DNA of 64,000 bases from Zonotrichia leucophrys gambelii (taxonomy: Eukaryota; Chordata; Aves; Passeriformes; Passerellidae): the NCBI RefSeq assembly GCF_028769735.1, contig NC_088177.1, positions 21,117,599 to 21,181,598 on the forward strand, read 5' to 3'. Position 1 is the first letter of the stretch, and the number at the start of each line of letters is the position of its first letter. This document shows, one piece after another, positions 47,401 to 64,000 of this stretch. The translations under genes were made by a program, and so were the position numbers. The notes beneath the pieces were generated by a model. That model was not told the origin of the DNA and did no database searches. It saw only the letters and a list, made by a program, of their open reading frames with translations.

Positions 47401-49875
47401 TGTCTGTGCCCACAGCCCAGGTGTAGAAAGCAGGGAGCTATTCTCAGATGCTTACATCACCATTCAGGTGCTGGGGAGTTGCTTTGAAAGGGAAAATTAG
47501 GCTCTTCTAGCAGCACTAAGCTTCGATGAGAAATTACTTTTAAAACTAAAAGAAACCACAGGATCTAAACAAACCATAGGTAACATGTTTCAGGTGGCCA
47601 TGCTTGGGGCCATTTAGTCTTTTAACATCTGTAGCTGGGAGAGGAAGTTAGGCACAAGTGTCTGAATCATTCTCTTATTTTCTGGGGAAGAGGAAGTTTC
47701 CTGCTTCACCCTGCACAGTGGTTTTCTCCTGTGGCAAACCACCCCTGACTGCTCGGACTTGGTGATGACCTCAAAGCCAAAGAGCTCCTCTCCTCACTCA
47801 CTCTGCACTTGTCTGCAGGGCAACAGTGAGGGACACATCAAGGAAGCAAAGTGCTGGTACCTGGATTCTTTGGTTTCAGGTCTGAGGGGAGAGGAAGCAG
47901 TTTTTTCAACAAGTGCATTTTAACATTTACTGTTCTGGGCTTGCACATTTATAGGTTTTCTAATTCCTTCTTCCTGTGCCCTTAGGCAACCAGATAAATC
48001 ATATCAGCTCAGAGATAAAGTGTGGCCAGTCTTCCTCTCACTTAAATTTTTTTTTCCACAGTTTAAGGAACCAAAAGTGCCATTTCAACAGCAGAAGGGC
48101 AAAAATAAATTTTCTGCTTTTTACAGAAAACAGCATAGAACCAAATTGTTTTGCTACAGTGGTACTCTCGCAGGTAAATTTGTTTCTTATTCAAAGTAAG
48201 ATTATAAGTGGGTCCTAATAGGAGTATTATTTAAACTAGTGTCATGTTAAAATCAGTTGCACTCCAGAAAAGCAGTATGAATTCCTGGCAGAAGGTAGTA
48301 AGGATGAAGCCAGAACATGGGAGTTTGGTTGGCTGCTGGGTTTTTTTCCTTATAGCATTACTAAGGTGTAGATTACCTACTCAGTCACACAGTGCTCCTC
48401 AGCTGCAGGTGAGTCTTACTGCTTTGGGGACCATTTGTGGCACCTGGTGTCGAGCTCTGCATTTATTCCCTTGCACCACTGGGCCAGACTCCAGACCAGA
48501 GAGGATTTTAACACTACAAGGGATAGTTTCTCTTGGATTTTTGGTTTTTTTTTTTGCTACATGCTGATGGGGTTTTAAGCGTTATTTTGGAATTCTGAGT
48601 TTGTCTAAGCAGAGTAATTTTCCTTTCTGAACTTTCTTTCCTTCAATTAATTAAAATATGCCCATGAAGGGGCAAAAAAAAAAAAATAAAACCAACAGGG
48701 TTTTGTTGTTGCAGGGGCAGCACTCACTAATACTGTGACACAGGCTTGGTCGAGTTGTGAGAAGTTTAAGACACTAAGAACACAGGCTAATTACTCTAAT
48801 TGCTACTAACCAACCACAGGGAAAACAGTGACTTGGGTGATGATCATTGGGTGCTCTGAGGCAGTCGGTGGGGCAAGGACCCAGTGAGCTTTCTGCTTAG
48901 CAGCTGGATCTTGGGTAAAGGGGAGGTAGAGAAGGTAGAAGACTTGAAGGAACAGGAACTAGTGCTGTAGAAATGAATGAGAAGGACCTTCAGTAACAGA
49001 TTGTGGACACTACACCCCCTTATTTAAATGCTTGAAGGCAGCTTGTCTTTTAGGAGATTTTGAAACTCTACCGGTTGTTACAGTGGAAAATAATTTCCTT
49101 CCAGCTTTCCCAAGATGCCAAAGATGCATTCTGAGCTAAATTCCAGGTATGCAGATGTGTGTGTACCAGTCTCTTGTTGCCGGGGTCTCATACTGCTGAT
49201 CTCTAGCACATGTCTGGTGAGACAGCAGGGGGCCATTCTTAGATGTTGTGTGTCCCTTGCCTTTAACCAACACTGGGAACTGGGTACACACTTGCAAGGG
49301 ACAGTTTAGCAAACAAAGCTGTGCCCATGGCACCCTGCTGGCTGATTTGGTGCAGCACAATAATGTTTGTACTTCTAAAAGAAAAACTAAATGTTTTGTC
49401 ATAGGTTTTAATTGGAAGTCTTAGGCCTCCTAGTGGACTGCAGTGGACCAGAAATGAACTGGAGCAGCAGTTTGGTTTATAGCTTACACTAATTGTTACC
49501 AGTCACTGGGAATATTCTGTATAATACTGGAGATGCAAGTGTAAGAAGTGTCATTGCAATGATGATTTGTCTGTGCAGCAAACTTGTGCTGAGTGCTGTA
49601 AATACATTCATGTTTACTGCTTTAAAAAGAAGATTGCACATTTTATCTTTCAATGGGATTGCCTCCCCTCTTCTTCCCTTTCCAAACAGAAAGAAAAAAA
49701 AAAAATCAAAGCTCTTTTAGACTGATAGTGTCAGGTTGGGGGGAGCTTTGCCATATTATAAATATATATAAATATATGTATAAATATACTTTTTTAAGCA
49801 TGAGAGAGGACAAAAGAAATACTACATTATAGAGTACCCAATATAGAGCATTATACAATGGAATATGCACAATTC

Positions 49876-49881
49876 AATAAA
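49876..49881 (+). terminator. RAPH1: Candidate distal RAPH1 poly(A) signal AATAAA
   Basis: AATAAA in the context TTCAATAAAGATG follows an AU-rich region. Shortly after, the sequence changes to GC-richer intergenic character, which fits a terminal cleavage site near 49900. Confidence 0.65.
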
Positions 49882-49900
49882 GATGTAGTTAAATTTAATA

Positions 49901-50529
49901 CTCTGTTTTAATCCTCTGTTTTGCAATTTTCCTTTTTCATGAGCTCAGAGCCACACTGTGTTTCCAGGTGATCGGTGGTTCCTCTCGGTGTGAGGCAGGT
50001 AGGTGATGGCCTACAGCCGTGTGCGTCCCTGTGCTCACTCCCAAGGAAACTGCTGCTGTTCCTTTGCACGGTTCTTTCCGCTGGCTCAGAGCTGGCTGGA
50101 GCAGCCAGGCGCTGCACACCAGTTACAGGGCTGAACTGGACCTGTGGGAAGGCTCCCCTTTCCCATCTGCTCCTTGCTCGGCCTTGCAGAGTGCTGGCCA
50201 GCCCAGCTCACACGGAACAGCTGCTGGCCCCGCTCTGGGGGCTGTGGGAACCTGCCTGAGAAATGCTCTCAGCCTCCGCCCGCAGCCCTCAGCAGCTGAG
50301 GTTTGAGAATGACAGTAGTGAGTGCAGGCAAGGGGCAGTCCCACAGAGCACAAGGGGCTGCTGAAGGCAGCAGGTGCCAAGGGTTGTACCTCTGCTGTGG
50401 GCAGTGCTGTGCTCAGAGAGCCTCGGGGACAGGCTCCTGCACGCACAAGCCACCAGCCCTGGCCCTGGCGCTTTGAAGTGTGGAGCCAAAGACAAGAAAT
50501 GTGACACGCTGTGGCACGCTCACAGAACA
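49901..50529. other. Short GC-rich spacer between convergent genes
   Basis: About 630 bp between the inferred RAPH1 and ABI2 cleavage sites. Composition rises sharply in G+C from about 49970 to 50500, with overlapping open frames on both strands up to 135 codons and no recognisable protein. No repeat family was recognised. Confidence 0.55.
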
Positions 50530-53500
50530 CATGAGGTGTGCTTTGTTCTTTTTATTTAGGGCTCATAACAAGAGGGTTTAGTACACAGCAACAATTAATT
50601 CCAAGTACAATTAAAAAAATTTAAAAATTGGGTTTTGCACTCACTGGAAGGTGGTTCAAATGGCACACACACTAAACGTTACTGGCGGCATACAGCTCCC
50701 CAGAGTCCTGTGGGCTTGGTCATTTACAGTGGGCTCTGCATCCATCCACTGCAGCAGCAGTGCCAAAAGCAAAAGCAGAGTGTGCTGCTCCAACTGCAAA
50801 CCAAAGTGGGGGGGGTATCTGCTTTCAGAAAAAAAGTGCATGGACAAAATCCATGTTAGACACTGACATCTCCAGAGAATTCATAGAAACTACTTGTCCA
50901 TGCAAGTTGCAAAAGACACTTTTTCAAATGTGAAAAGAAGCACTTGTTCTTTACAAAAAAATCTCGGACATGTCAGCACTTACTGAGGCGCTGTAATGGA
51001 AATAAATTTGTACATAGCTCTTCCTATTAGTCAGTAGTGGTAGGATTCTTCAGAGGCGTAAGGAGAAACTAGAATAAACTTAACTGCACCCATTTCAGCA
51101 GGGTCCCCATGTCTCTGTTCAGGAGGGTCCTGGGTGTAGGCTTACCTCTGGACAGCAGGCCCCTGCTGCCATCACTGTCTTCTAATATGTCTCGTAATAA
51201 GCACAGGTGCTAATAAAGTTAGTACATTTAGAGTACCAAAAAAACCCCCAAACCTCTTCCTCCACTGGCTGAAGATTACACAAAACACATGCATGGGGTT
51301 TTTTCCAAAGTAGCAGAACACCATGATCTGTGAATTATTCTTTTTAACAGCAGTTTTCAAACTGTGGCTGCATCAAGCTTGCAGCATGTCCCCATGGATG
51401 TGAGGTGGGGGTCTCACTATGCTTGAGGTTTTAACTTCAGAAGTAGGTAAATAGGACTGTTACTGCACATTGACTTCAGCTACTGTGGGGGAAAATCCCC
51501 AACACAAACCCCACATTGTTCCCTTCTTGTACTGTTCTGGCCTCTGTGTAATAACCATTTTATCCACAAACTGCAGCCGTGCCAAATACTGGGAGATGCC
51601 AGAAACTGGGGAAGGTGAATACACCTGTAAGCACAGTAAATTCTTGTAACTGGCACCCCAGAAGCTGTAGCCCAGGATCCTGCTGGTTCTCGGTTTCCAC
51701 CACCACCTTCCCTAGAGGTTAGTGGTGTAAATACTTGCCTTAGTGAATGCAACAGTGTTGTACCTTTTCTACTGCCACGGTTGCCAACACAGGTCCTGAA
51801 GTCTCTGCATGGGGTTTGTAATACTGCCTGAAATGCTGCAGTGCCTTCACCAGTGACTCTCCATACTCTGAATGTAACTACTGCTCCTAGTAAAGCCACA
51901 GCACCACAGTCTGTCCAACAGCATCCTCTAAGCAGCTTCCAAAAAGGACCTGCAGAGAATACAGATGTCACCTGTTTTACAAAAAGTCCTATTGCACCTC
52001 TGGGAGGAGAAGCTCTGCAAAAGCTCCCAGTTTACTAAACCACATAAAGTTCCATCCTTTCCAGAAAAGAAAACATGGAAATTTTGCTCTATGCCTGGAG
52101 CCCACAGACATAACTAATAAAAAAGCAGGCTTGTTTCCAGCAGAGAGGTACATCCACAGTATCTGTTAGGAAGTGGTGGAAGTTGCTAGGAAGAGGACAG
52201 TATTCAGTCACCATCAGTGCAGAGTCCTCTTCCAGCTCTCGTCAACAATGTGCACATCCACAGCAGGCAGGCAGCCCACACACCCTCTGCTGCAAAAGGC
52301 CCCTCAGTCCTGCCGCTCCCTCGCTTTCTTTTCATGATCAACTGAAACACCCCAGGTAAAAGTGGCACTTTTCAGAAGCTGCATTACTGCCACTGTCAAC
52401 TTTGGCTGTCACCAAGAACCCTCAGCAGCAAGAAAAGAAAATGCCCAGCAGCTGTGAAAGGAGAACAAATTGCTCTAGCAAGAACTAGCTGGGTGTAACC
52501 CTTTCTGGCACCCACAGGTAAGCCACCCAGCCACACACCAGGACCTGTGGTTCACACTAGCAGACATCTCCAGACACTCTTGTGACATCCAACTCAACTA
52601 TCTGCAAGGATAAGCTGAATTCCAGGAACATGGTCAACCTCCTGGTAACCACACCCAGCTGTCATCCACCTCAGCACCAAGCCACACCTCTTGCCCTCCA
52701 GTGCCTCTGTGTCTGTGTCTAACCAGTCAGACCATCAAGTGATCCAGCATTGCTGCTGCTCTCTGGTGCCTACTCCAGCCACTGCACGTGGACACGCCCT
52801 CAGGACACACAGGCACAGAATTTGCTGGTCACCCCTCCTGCCCCTCTTAGCCCTCTGCTGCAACAGCTGAGGGGAAGGGGAAAAGGAGAGGAAAGAACTG
52901 GTCAGACACATGCAACCTCAGCTCTCTCTCTTTGGCTGGAATGAAGGCACCAAAATGAACCTGCTTCAGCACTAGATGTGGACAGACTCAGTCAGACCTC
53001 CTCTCATCAGGCACATGACAGAGAGGCAGCTGTAGTTAATAGCTTTGTCCCTGGTGCCAAGAGGAAGGAAGAAACCTTTGATACACAGCAAACCAAGGCA
53101 AAACACACCGCTAGAGGATGCTGAACAATTTCTGTGCACAACGAAAACAGCTGGCTGGGCTAAGGCAGTTCTCACAAAGGGAGAAACATCTACATTTTGG
53201 CCATTCAGCACTCTTTGGGCTATGCTGGAGTGTCTCCTTCCCCCACCTCTCACGCGTACACACTCCCACTTCGACAGCCTGTGATGCAGAACACCATGAG
53301 CTGTGGCAGCAAAACTCAGCAGTGAAGAGATGTTGTGCACCTTATTTAAAATACTGAGGTGTTTCTCCCCCAGCCCCCCATTTGCCACCCCCTTTTAAAG
53401 TAAACCTGTAAATTAAAAAGGGGTGGGGAAGAGAAGGTTTTGGACAAGGAGAAGTACAAGGGACAAAACTGGAAACACAACCCTCACTGACTTTACTAGC

Positions 53501-56404
53501 ATGCAATCTATGTAACATTAATTATACAAAGCCTGTTTACCTTGGCCTGGTCTATGACCATTACATCACATCATCCCCAAACAAGCAACAGAATTAAAAT
53601 CTGTACAAAATAAAAATATGCATAAAACTCAACAAATTTCTTTACATTAGTACTGTATAATAAAGCATAAAACCAGCAGGAGGTGACCCAGAAATTCCAT
53701 CCACAGCAGTTCTTGCAGGATAAACAATTCCACGTTCTATTAGCAGGGACCAAACTAACCCCTGGCCCATCAGACCAAAGCCAGTTCTTCAGGAGCTGTC
53801 ACACAGCTGGCCTGAAAGTGGAATCACTCACTAAGGGTTTTGTAGCCTCATCTTCTGTGCTCTGCAAGCATTCATCTCACACTGCTCTGCTCTCACAACA
53901 CAGAGAGCTTGCAAGAGGAAAAACCAGCTGACTGAAGAGAAAGTATCACACACAGTGGGAGCACACATTACCCCACCCACCTGCCAGAAGTGTTCAAGCA
54001 CCAGCTCTTGCTCAGACTGGGTTAAGACATGTTTCCCTAAAGTGTGACCTGCCAGCTGCAGCTTGGGTGCACAGGCAGAGGTTCAGCTCTCACTTAAGAA
54101 ATCATTAAGCTGCCCTAACAATTCAGTTGAGCACTGTGGGCTCAGTTTTTGCCACAAACGTATCCAAGGCAAGAGAAGCAATGAAACCTCTGATACTCCT
54201 GGAAAACACAGCTGCCCTGTAAGCACCAAAGGCTGGTGAATGCTGCTGTTCAATGACCTTTGCTAGAAGCACAACCTCCCTGTGCCAAAAGCTCAGACCT
54301 GCCCAATGACACTAGAAACAGTTATCCCAGTGACTGCACAACCAGTTCTGGACTTGCTTCCACGGGAACGATGGGCTGATGGAACTGAACATGGCTGCTT
54401 CTCTTGCTGCAAGAAAACTTTTCAGAGTAAAAGCCTTGAAGGGTATCTGTTCTGGCACTCATCCCAAACAATGCTGTCAGCTTCCAGAAAGAAGACAACA
54501 TGTGGATTAGCAAGGGAAAAAGTGACTTCTATCTGCACACAAGTTTCTTCAAAGTCATCCTTCCTGCAGACTTTAACCAAGCCAGTTTCTTGTGCACTGT
54601 CACAGGAGTTCCACAAGCTCACAGCAAGTCATCACATTCCTCCATGGCCTACAAACACACCTATTTGTTTGTTCCTCTTGCCCTCCGAGCAGCTATCCCT
54701 GCCCAGGCTGGCACCGAATCTGCACCTCCATGCTGATACTGCACCAACTACCAAGCAAGGGGCTGGGTCAGTTACCTGTACTGGTGTCAGTGCCATCACA
54801 CATCCAGCCCTGCTCTCCTGTGCACTGCTCTTTTTTAACATCAGCCTCTCCAGCTGCAGTACTGTCTCACCTTGGACAAGCTACTCTTGGTACCACCTTG
54901 GCACCAGAACTTGGCCAGGTGACAGTCTAAAGATGCCCTTGCCCAGGAGGCTCTCAATTTGCAGGCTAACAAGACTTAAAAGGAAATTTAATTAGTTAAT
55001 GCATGATATTTACCCACAGGTAACATTTAGATGTTCCTAAGGGCAGATGAGTATAACCATCACTTACAGTGATCTGCTGTGTACAATCACTGAGTAGAAT
55101 TGTTAACTGAGACTAGATTAGAAAGCCAAGTATCATCACAAGGGGCTACAGAGCCTTCACTTGGTATTACTCCACCCCAAGCCATCAGTACAGCTCAAAA
55201 TACCTATTATAATAAACAATGGAGAGGGCTAGGGGAAGAGCTAGGACTACTACTAGTTACTGCTTGGATTTCCATGGGAAACCAGTACACACAACAGCCC
55301 TTTTTGCTTCTACTGAAGAGACTTTGGCAACAGACATGAAGACGACAATTGCCGTTTGTCCTGCCTCTGCACAGGGCTCTCACAGTACATATGCAAATCT
55401 AGTTGTCAAGTACAAAATAGCCAATTTACAATACCTGATTGGATTTTTAAGATTATATTGTGCATAAAACTAAAGCTGGGGGCAAGTTTCTCTAGTGCAA
55501 GCAGGTATGAGTAGATTTGAACCTTAGATCACACCCCCTAGAGTTAATCCTCAGACCCCAGGAGGACCTGTAAACTTTGTTTTGCCTTCACCATCAACGG
55601 CATCTGTGAGTTCTGTTTGAACCGGCAGCAACCGTGGCAAGGAGCTCACTGTGGAGAGGAGCACAGTTACATCAGTGCAGAACACAAAACAAATATGTGG
55701 CATTCAGAAGATGAGAGATGGGGGTGGGGATCCTCTGGGCTGCAGCCATCTGAATTGTCTAAACTGAAAGGTGAGTGAATGAAAGCCGGCTCTGTGTGCC
55801 CTGGGTCAGCCTGCGTGTGCAGAGCAGCTGCAGAAGTGTGTATGCTAGGGAAGCATCCAGCTATCTGGAAGGCAGTTACAGGAATGTCTCTGTGTAGAAA
55901 TCCCAGTGTTTGCTAGCACGTGACTGTTCTTCCAGCTGCACAGGAGTGTAGTGTAGAAACAGGGGATGTCCACTGGCCAGTAACCTTCACCACAAGCATC
56001 CAGGACATCCCCAGTGCCAGGCACTGCTTCCAACGGTATAGTACCATGAGGGCACGCAGAACTCCTGAGACAAATCCCAAGGCCTGTCAGAAGTCAGAAT
56101 TGGAGTGAAGTATGAGCTAATCAACAAGTTTGTTACATCTGAATGGGTCAGCTTAATTCAAAGTCAGATAGCTCAGGATAGCCTCTGCTGGCAGCTGAAG
56201 AGCCATTTGTTCAAACAACTCAAATCACTATTGTCTTATCATGAGGGGGAAAAAGAAAAAAAAAAACCAAACCAAACCCAAAAGAGTGGTTGTTACAATT
56301 ATCCTTCATTCAGTTATACTGGATGGGGCCCCAGAGGCTGGTGGAGATCTGGGAAGCCCTGACAGCTCCTGCAGCAGGAGATGCAGTGTTCTGTCCTCTG
56401 GTCT
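50530..56404 (-). other. ABI2: ABI2 3'UTR (probable extent)
   Basis: On the - strand this follows the ABI2 stop codon and runs to the poly(A) signal at 50556-50551. I found no better canonical AATAAA on the - strand between. It therefore appears to be one long terminal exon of about 6 kb; long 3'UTRs are known for ABI2 as I recall. The + strand carries a 237-codon open frame at 54282-54995 that is antisense to this UTR. The extent is inferred only. Confidence 0.6.
50551..50556 (-). terminator. ABI2: Candidate ABI2 poly(A) signal
   Basis: TTTATT on + reads AATAAA on -. It is followed on the - strand by GT-rich sequence (CACACCTCATGTGTTCTGTG), a good downstream element. Confidence 0.6.
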
Positions 56405-60734
<4,330 letters not shown>

Positions 60735-63700
60735 CTGCCACAGAAATTAAAAAGAGAGAGGCATCCAGTTAGAAACACAACAAAGCAGCAAACAGGAAAG
60801 TAGACATCACCACCACTCAGACAGTGCAGCAGGCTGCTAAGAAGCTGAGATAAAAAGACTGACATTTAAAGAAAAATGGTTCAGGTGGTTTAAGCCTATT
60901 CCTAATCCTTTCTTCAAAAATATTTCTCTATTTTTAAAATTTCCAATCCAGCTCTTTTTCATAACATTAACAATCCATGCTGAAGCATTTTTCTGATTTG
61001 ACTATGAGATTCCCTTAAGATAAAGTTTCTTACTACAGAATATAGCACTTTATGGGCAGACCTAAAAAATGTATCAAGAGGACTCTGCCTATAATCCTCC
61101 TCAAATCTAATTGATATTTATAGAGGTGACTAACGGCATCCATGAATCCCTAGTAATGAAAATGGATATACCTCTTTTTTTTCCAAGATGTAGGCCAAAA
61201 GCCCTATTGAATGAGGCAGCTATTTCAGACAAAACAGAAAAAGATGCCTTTTGAGAACTGTGCAGATCTGAAAGATGCAACACTTCTGATCTTATTGACA
61301 GAACAGAGCACACTGTGCTGCTGCCAAACCACAGAGCCTATTCCAGATGTGCTGCCTGATTTCCTCCCCACCTGACTTCTCTGCACTGAACTCTGAACAG
61401 CCCTTTCACTGGTACCAGAAGGGCTCTCTTTGTACAATAAGAGCTGCTTTGTACAATATATGTGAATTCCCAGTTAAAGAAGATGCTTTCAGCCAGTTGC
61501 AAATGCTGTAATGCTGAACTGTGGTTGAAGCCTGGAATGCTAGTTTCAGTTACCTAGTTAAAACATCAGCTAACTAGTTTTACGAGACTTTAGTATCACT
61601 TTGAATAATGCAGCACAATTCTTTAGGCAAGCTGCAAGACGATTTTTCAGACAGCACACCTTAGGAGAAGCACAAATAATACATTTCTTGTTAGTATGTG
61701 GCATACAAAAAACATTTAATCATGTCCAAAGGGATTAAGGGGAAACAGAAGTCTATACTTCATATACCAGTACTATTTATTTAGCTACCAGACAGAACAA
61801 AAGAAATTTCAGGCTAATTCCAGAGGTAGTAAGAAAACTGACAGGGTATGATGTAACATTTTTCAGAATTAATTCACATAATCATAGCAAGAGAAAAGAG
61901 TTCTCCAGCATTAACAACTTGTGCCTCAAAATTTCTTCTGTTTGCTCATTCCAGTAACATCTTAAGTGCTTTGAATTTCTTCTATCACTCACATTCACAT
62001 TTCTTTCAGAGCCACACAGCATGAATGAAAAGACTAACAGCAATCATCCTTTTTGTTGCAAAAGTACCTCCATATAAAGTAAGTTCCATTATCTCACCAT
62101 TTAACTGATATCTCTTGAGAAAAAACAGAAATGTATTTCTGATTAGTTTCTTTGACTCAAATGATGTGACCTCAGAGTATTTATTCCTTCAAGTGTAACC
62201 ATGATTGCTGTGAAAAGATTTGGTCTTGCACTTTTTCAAAGCAGAAAAAGGGAACTCAAATTTAAAGTCCTACTGAAAAGCAGTAATATTCATCAATTCA
62301 GCATCCTTGTCCCTACTTTTTCAATTATATACAGTAGAAAAGTGTTTCATTTCAAACTGATTCCTCCATTCAACATCATATGGATTCATACAATCCATAG
62401 CTATCATAGGAGAGTAGCTCCAGTTTCCTTGCTCTCTTCAGTGTACTTTGTTCATGAGCTATATATATTTCTTTGAAAGAAGTAACAAGGCTTTTAATGG
62501 AGAAAAATAAATCACTCTAGACAAGCATGCCAAGCAAATCCAAAAAAATTCCCAGGTTCAGTTTGGGTTGTGCAGTTTAATCCCAATGGTGATGCTAACA
62601 CTAGCTGACATCGTTCCGTGAGTATCTTAACCCCTCCATTTGTGCTTCAGTCCTTGCACTGTGCAGGGACTATCACAATATTGTCTCTATATGCTATATC
62701 ATGACTCTAGTTCTGACCTCTAAGAGGCAATACAATAAGTATTTAATTAATTTTTTTTTAATTAAATGCATCAGAAGACCTTTACCTCTGCTGTATAAAC
62801 ATCATCTTAAATGTTCTTTCCCATCTTCCTTCCATACTGACCACTAATAGATTTAATACACAGTTGCTGCAAATTAATTCAGAAATGCTCAAGAGCACCT
62901 TCCACTAGGCTGCTTCAGACTGGTCAGAACTCAGCTGTACAGATGGGGTGGGGTGCAACCACCACCTCAATGCCTGCCCAGATTCTCCCACCCAGTTTTT
63001 AGCCTGTGCTGAGCACCACAGTGCTTAGATAATGATATCCAAATTGCAATGTTAAAGCACTTGTTCAGTGGCTTGGCTGGCAAGAGTGACTTTGGGACAG
63101 ACATATGCTGAGATCATCCCCAGTCTGCATTTCTTAATATTTTCTTTTCAGTTGCTAAAAAGGTCTCATCACAAAGCAGAAAAATTTTATTATCGTGAAA
63201 TATCTTTTAACAGGGCAATGCAAGTACCTTTCATGCTCCTGTCAAGTGAATAAACAAACATGACTAGGCCACCATTTTAAAAAATGGCAATGGAAATAAC
63301 AGTACTGGGTTATTGCCAAACAGCCTACTAACAACAAAAAAGCCATAGCTGGCACCCTCCTCTGACTCTTGTATGGTCTTTCTTTCCCCTCTTGTTTTCC
63401 ACTTCTCTTCAGGAATGCTGAGAAAAAATTGTGGCCTCTGTCCCGTCACTACTGAACCTGCTCCTTCCAGACACAACAGTGCCTCTGTTCTTAGGGCTCA
63501 TCAATTATGCATGCTTGAGCATCCTCTCCTTTCAAGGTGAACTCCAAAAAAACCTTGGTTGAGTGTAACTGCAAGGCCAATAAATTCTGTATTCTGCTGG
63601 TATATTAAAAGAAAGTCTCCTACTACAACTGCTTATTTATATTGTCTCAGATGTGCCAGTATAACTGAAGTATTTTGTTTGTGATTTGCAGTTCAAATGA

Positions 63701-64000
63701 CTAATCACCATAATCATTACCTTCTTTCTGGATACACAGACAACTGTGGTTATGCAATTTATTTTAAGTCTATTTGGCATCTTCTATGATTACCTATTAA
63801 CAATGTAATGGCAACTTGCAGAGAATTATCCCTTTGCTGAAGCAAAAAATGCACAGCAGTCGTCAAAAACTCTCTGGATATACTGAAAATCGTCTTTATT
63901 GCAAAAATTGCTTTATTGTAATCCTGAAAGGTTTCTATTGTTGCTATTACCCTTTCTTTCTTTCTTGCCTATTCCCCCTTCAGCCTTCAATATGCACATA
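60735..64000 (-). other. ABI2: ABI2 intron (continues beyond the window)
   Basis: AT-rich sequence with no further ABI2 exon that I can recognise; the NPVS-type exon expected next upstream is not here. An A/T tract lies near 62745-62765. The open frames are short and featureless. Confidence 0.75.

Larger units (their letters stand above)
43869..49900 (+). other. RAPH1: RAPH1 3'UTR (probable extent)
   Basis: From the TAG stop, AT-rich sequence with 3'UTR character runs about 6 kb to the AATAAA at 49876-49881. A possible proximal poly(A) signal is at 44423. An AU-rich stretch (about 49755-49795) and a Pumilio-type TGTAAATA (49597-49604) precede the distal signal. The extent is inferred from poly(A) signals, not transcript data. 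Open frames in this stretch, including one of 188 codons at 46235-46801, have no recognisable domains. Confidence 0.65.

Noticed and set aside
50019..50530. Frames of 60-135 codons in the spacer between RAPH1 and ABI2
   Set aside because: Mutually overlapping on both strands; explained by GC-rich, stop-poor sequence.

Overview
The window is from a vertebrate nuclear genome, almost certainly a bird. Its genes are split into GT-AG exons. The large AT-rich introns carry two fragments of the CR1 LINE family that dominates avian genomes (about 14.30-14.49 kb and 23.05-23.20 kb) and a (GT)n microsatellite. There are no operons, tRNA or rRNA genes, CRISPR arrays or bacterial features. The species cannot be fixed from the sequence alone.

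Two genes lie tail to tail. On the + strand, positions 4107-43868 hold the complete coding sequence of RAPH1 (lamellipodin) in 13 coding exons. The splice phases all match, the exons sum to 3753 nt including the stop, and the product is 1250 aa. It has an acidic N-terminus, a coiled-coil, a Ras-association plus PH module encoded by exons 4-11, and a very proline-rich C-terminal half encoded by one large last exon (41898-43868). The 5' untranslated exon(s) and promoter lie upstream of base 1, because the start codon sits directly after a splice acceptor. The 3'UTR probably runs about 6 kb to a poly(A) signal at 49876. On the - strand, the last three coding exons of ABI2 (Abl interactor 2) occupy 60734-60648, 60322-60149 and 56580-56405 and end with the SH3 domain. 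A long 3'UTR probably runs down to a poly(A) signal at 50556. The other ABI2 exons lie beyond base 64000.

Layout: 1-4106 upstream RAPH1 intron; 4107-7252 coding exons 1-3; 7253-24798 a 17.5 kb intron with the CR1 pieces, the microsatellite and an 18-nt in-frame candidate microexon; 24799-37413 exons 4-12; 37414-41897 an intron with a candidate alternative stop-containing exon; 41898-43868 last coding exon; about 43869-49900 RAPH1 3'UTR; about 49900-50530 a short GC-rich intergenic spacer; about 50530-56404 ABI2 3'UTR on the - strand; 56405-60734 ABI2 coding exons; 60735-64000 ABI2 intron.

The two genes share a pathway. Lamellipodin sits at the leading edge, recruits Ena/VASP through FPPPP motifs and contacts the WAVE complex through the SH3 domain of Abi proteins. 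The window therefore holds, head to head at the 3' ends of two convergent genes, a proline-rich ligand and an SH3 domain of the family that binds it. The most novel-looking items are the candidate microexon at 18271-18288, the candidate alternative C-terminal exon at 40442-40510, a tandem in-frame acceptor in ABI2, and a few unexplained palindromes and long open frames. I saw no evidence of an entirely new biological system.
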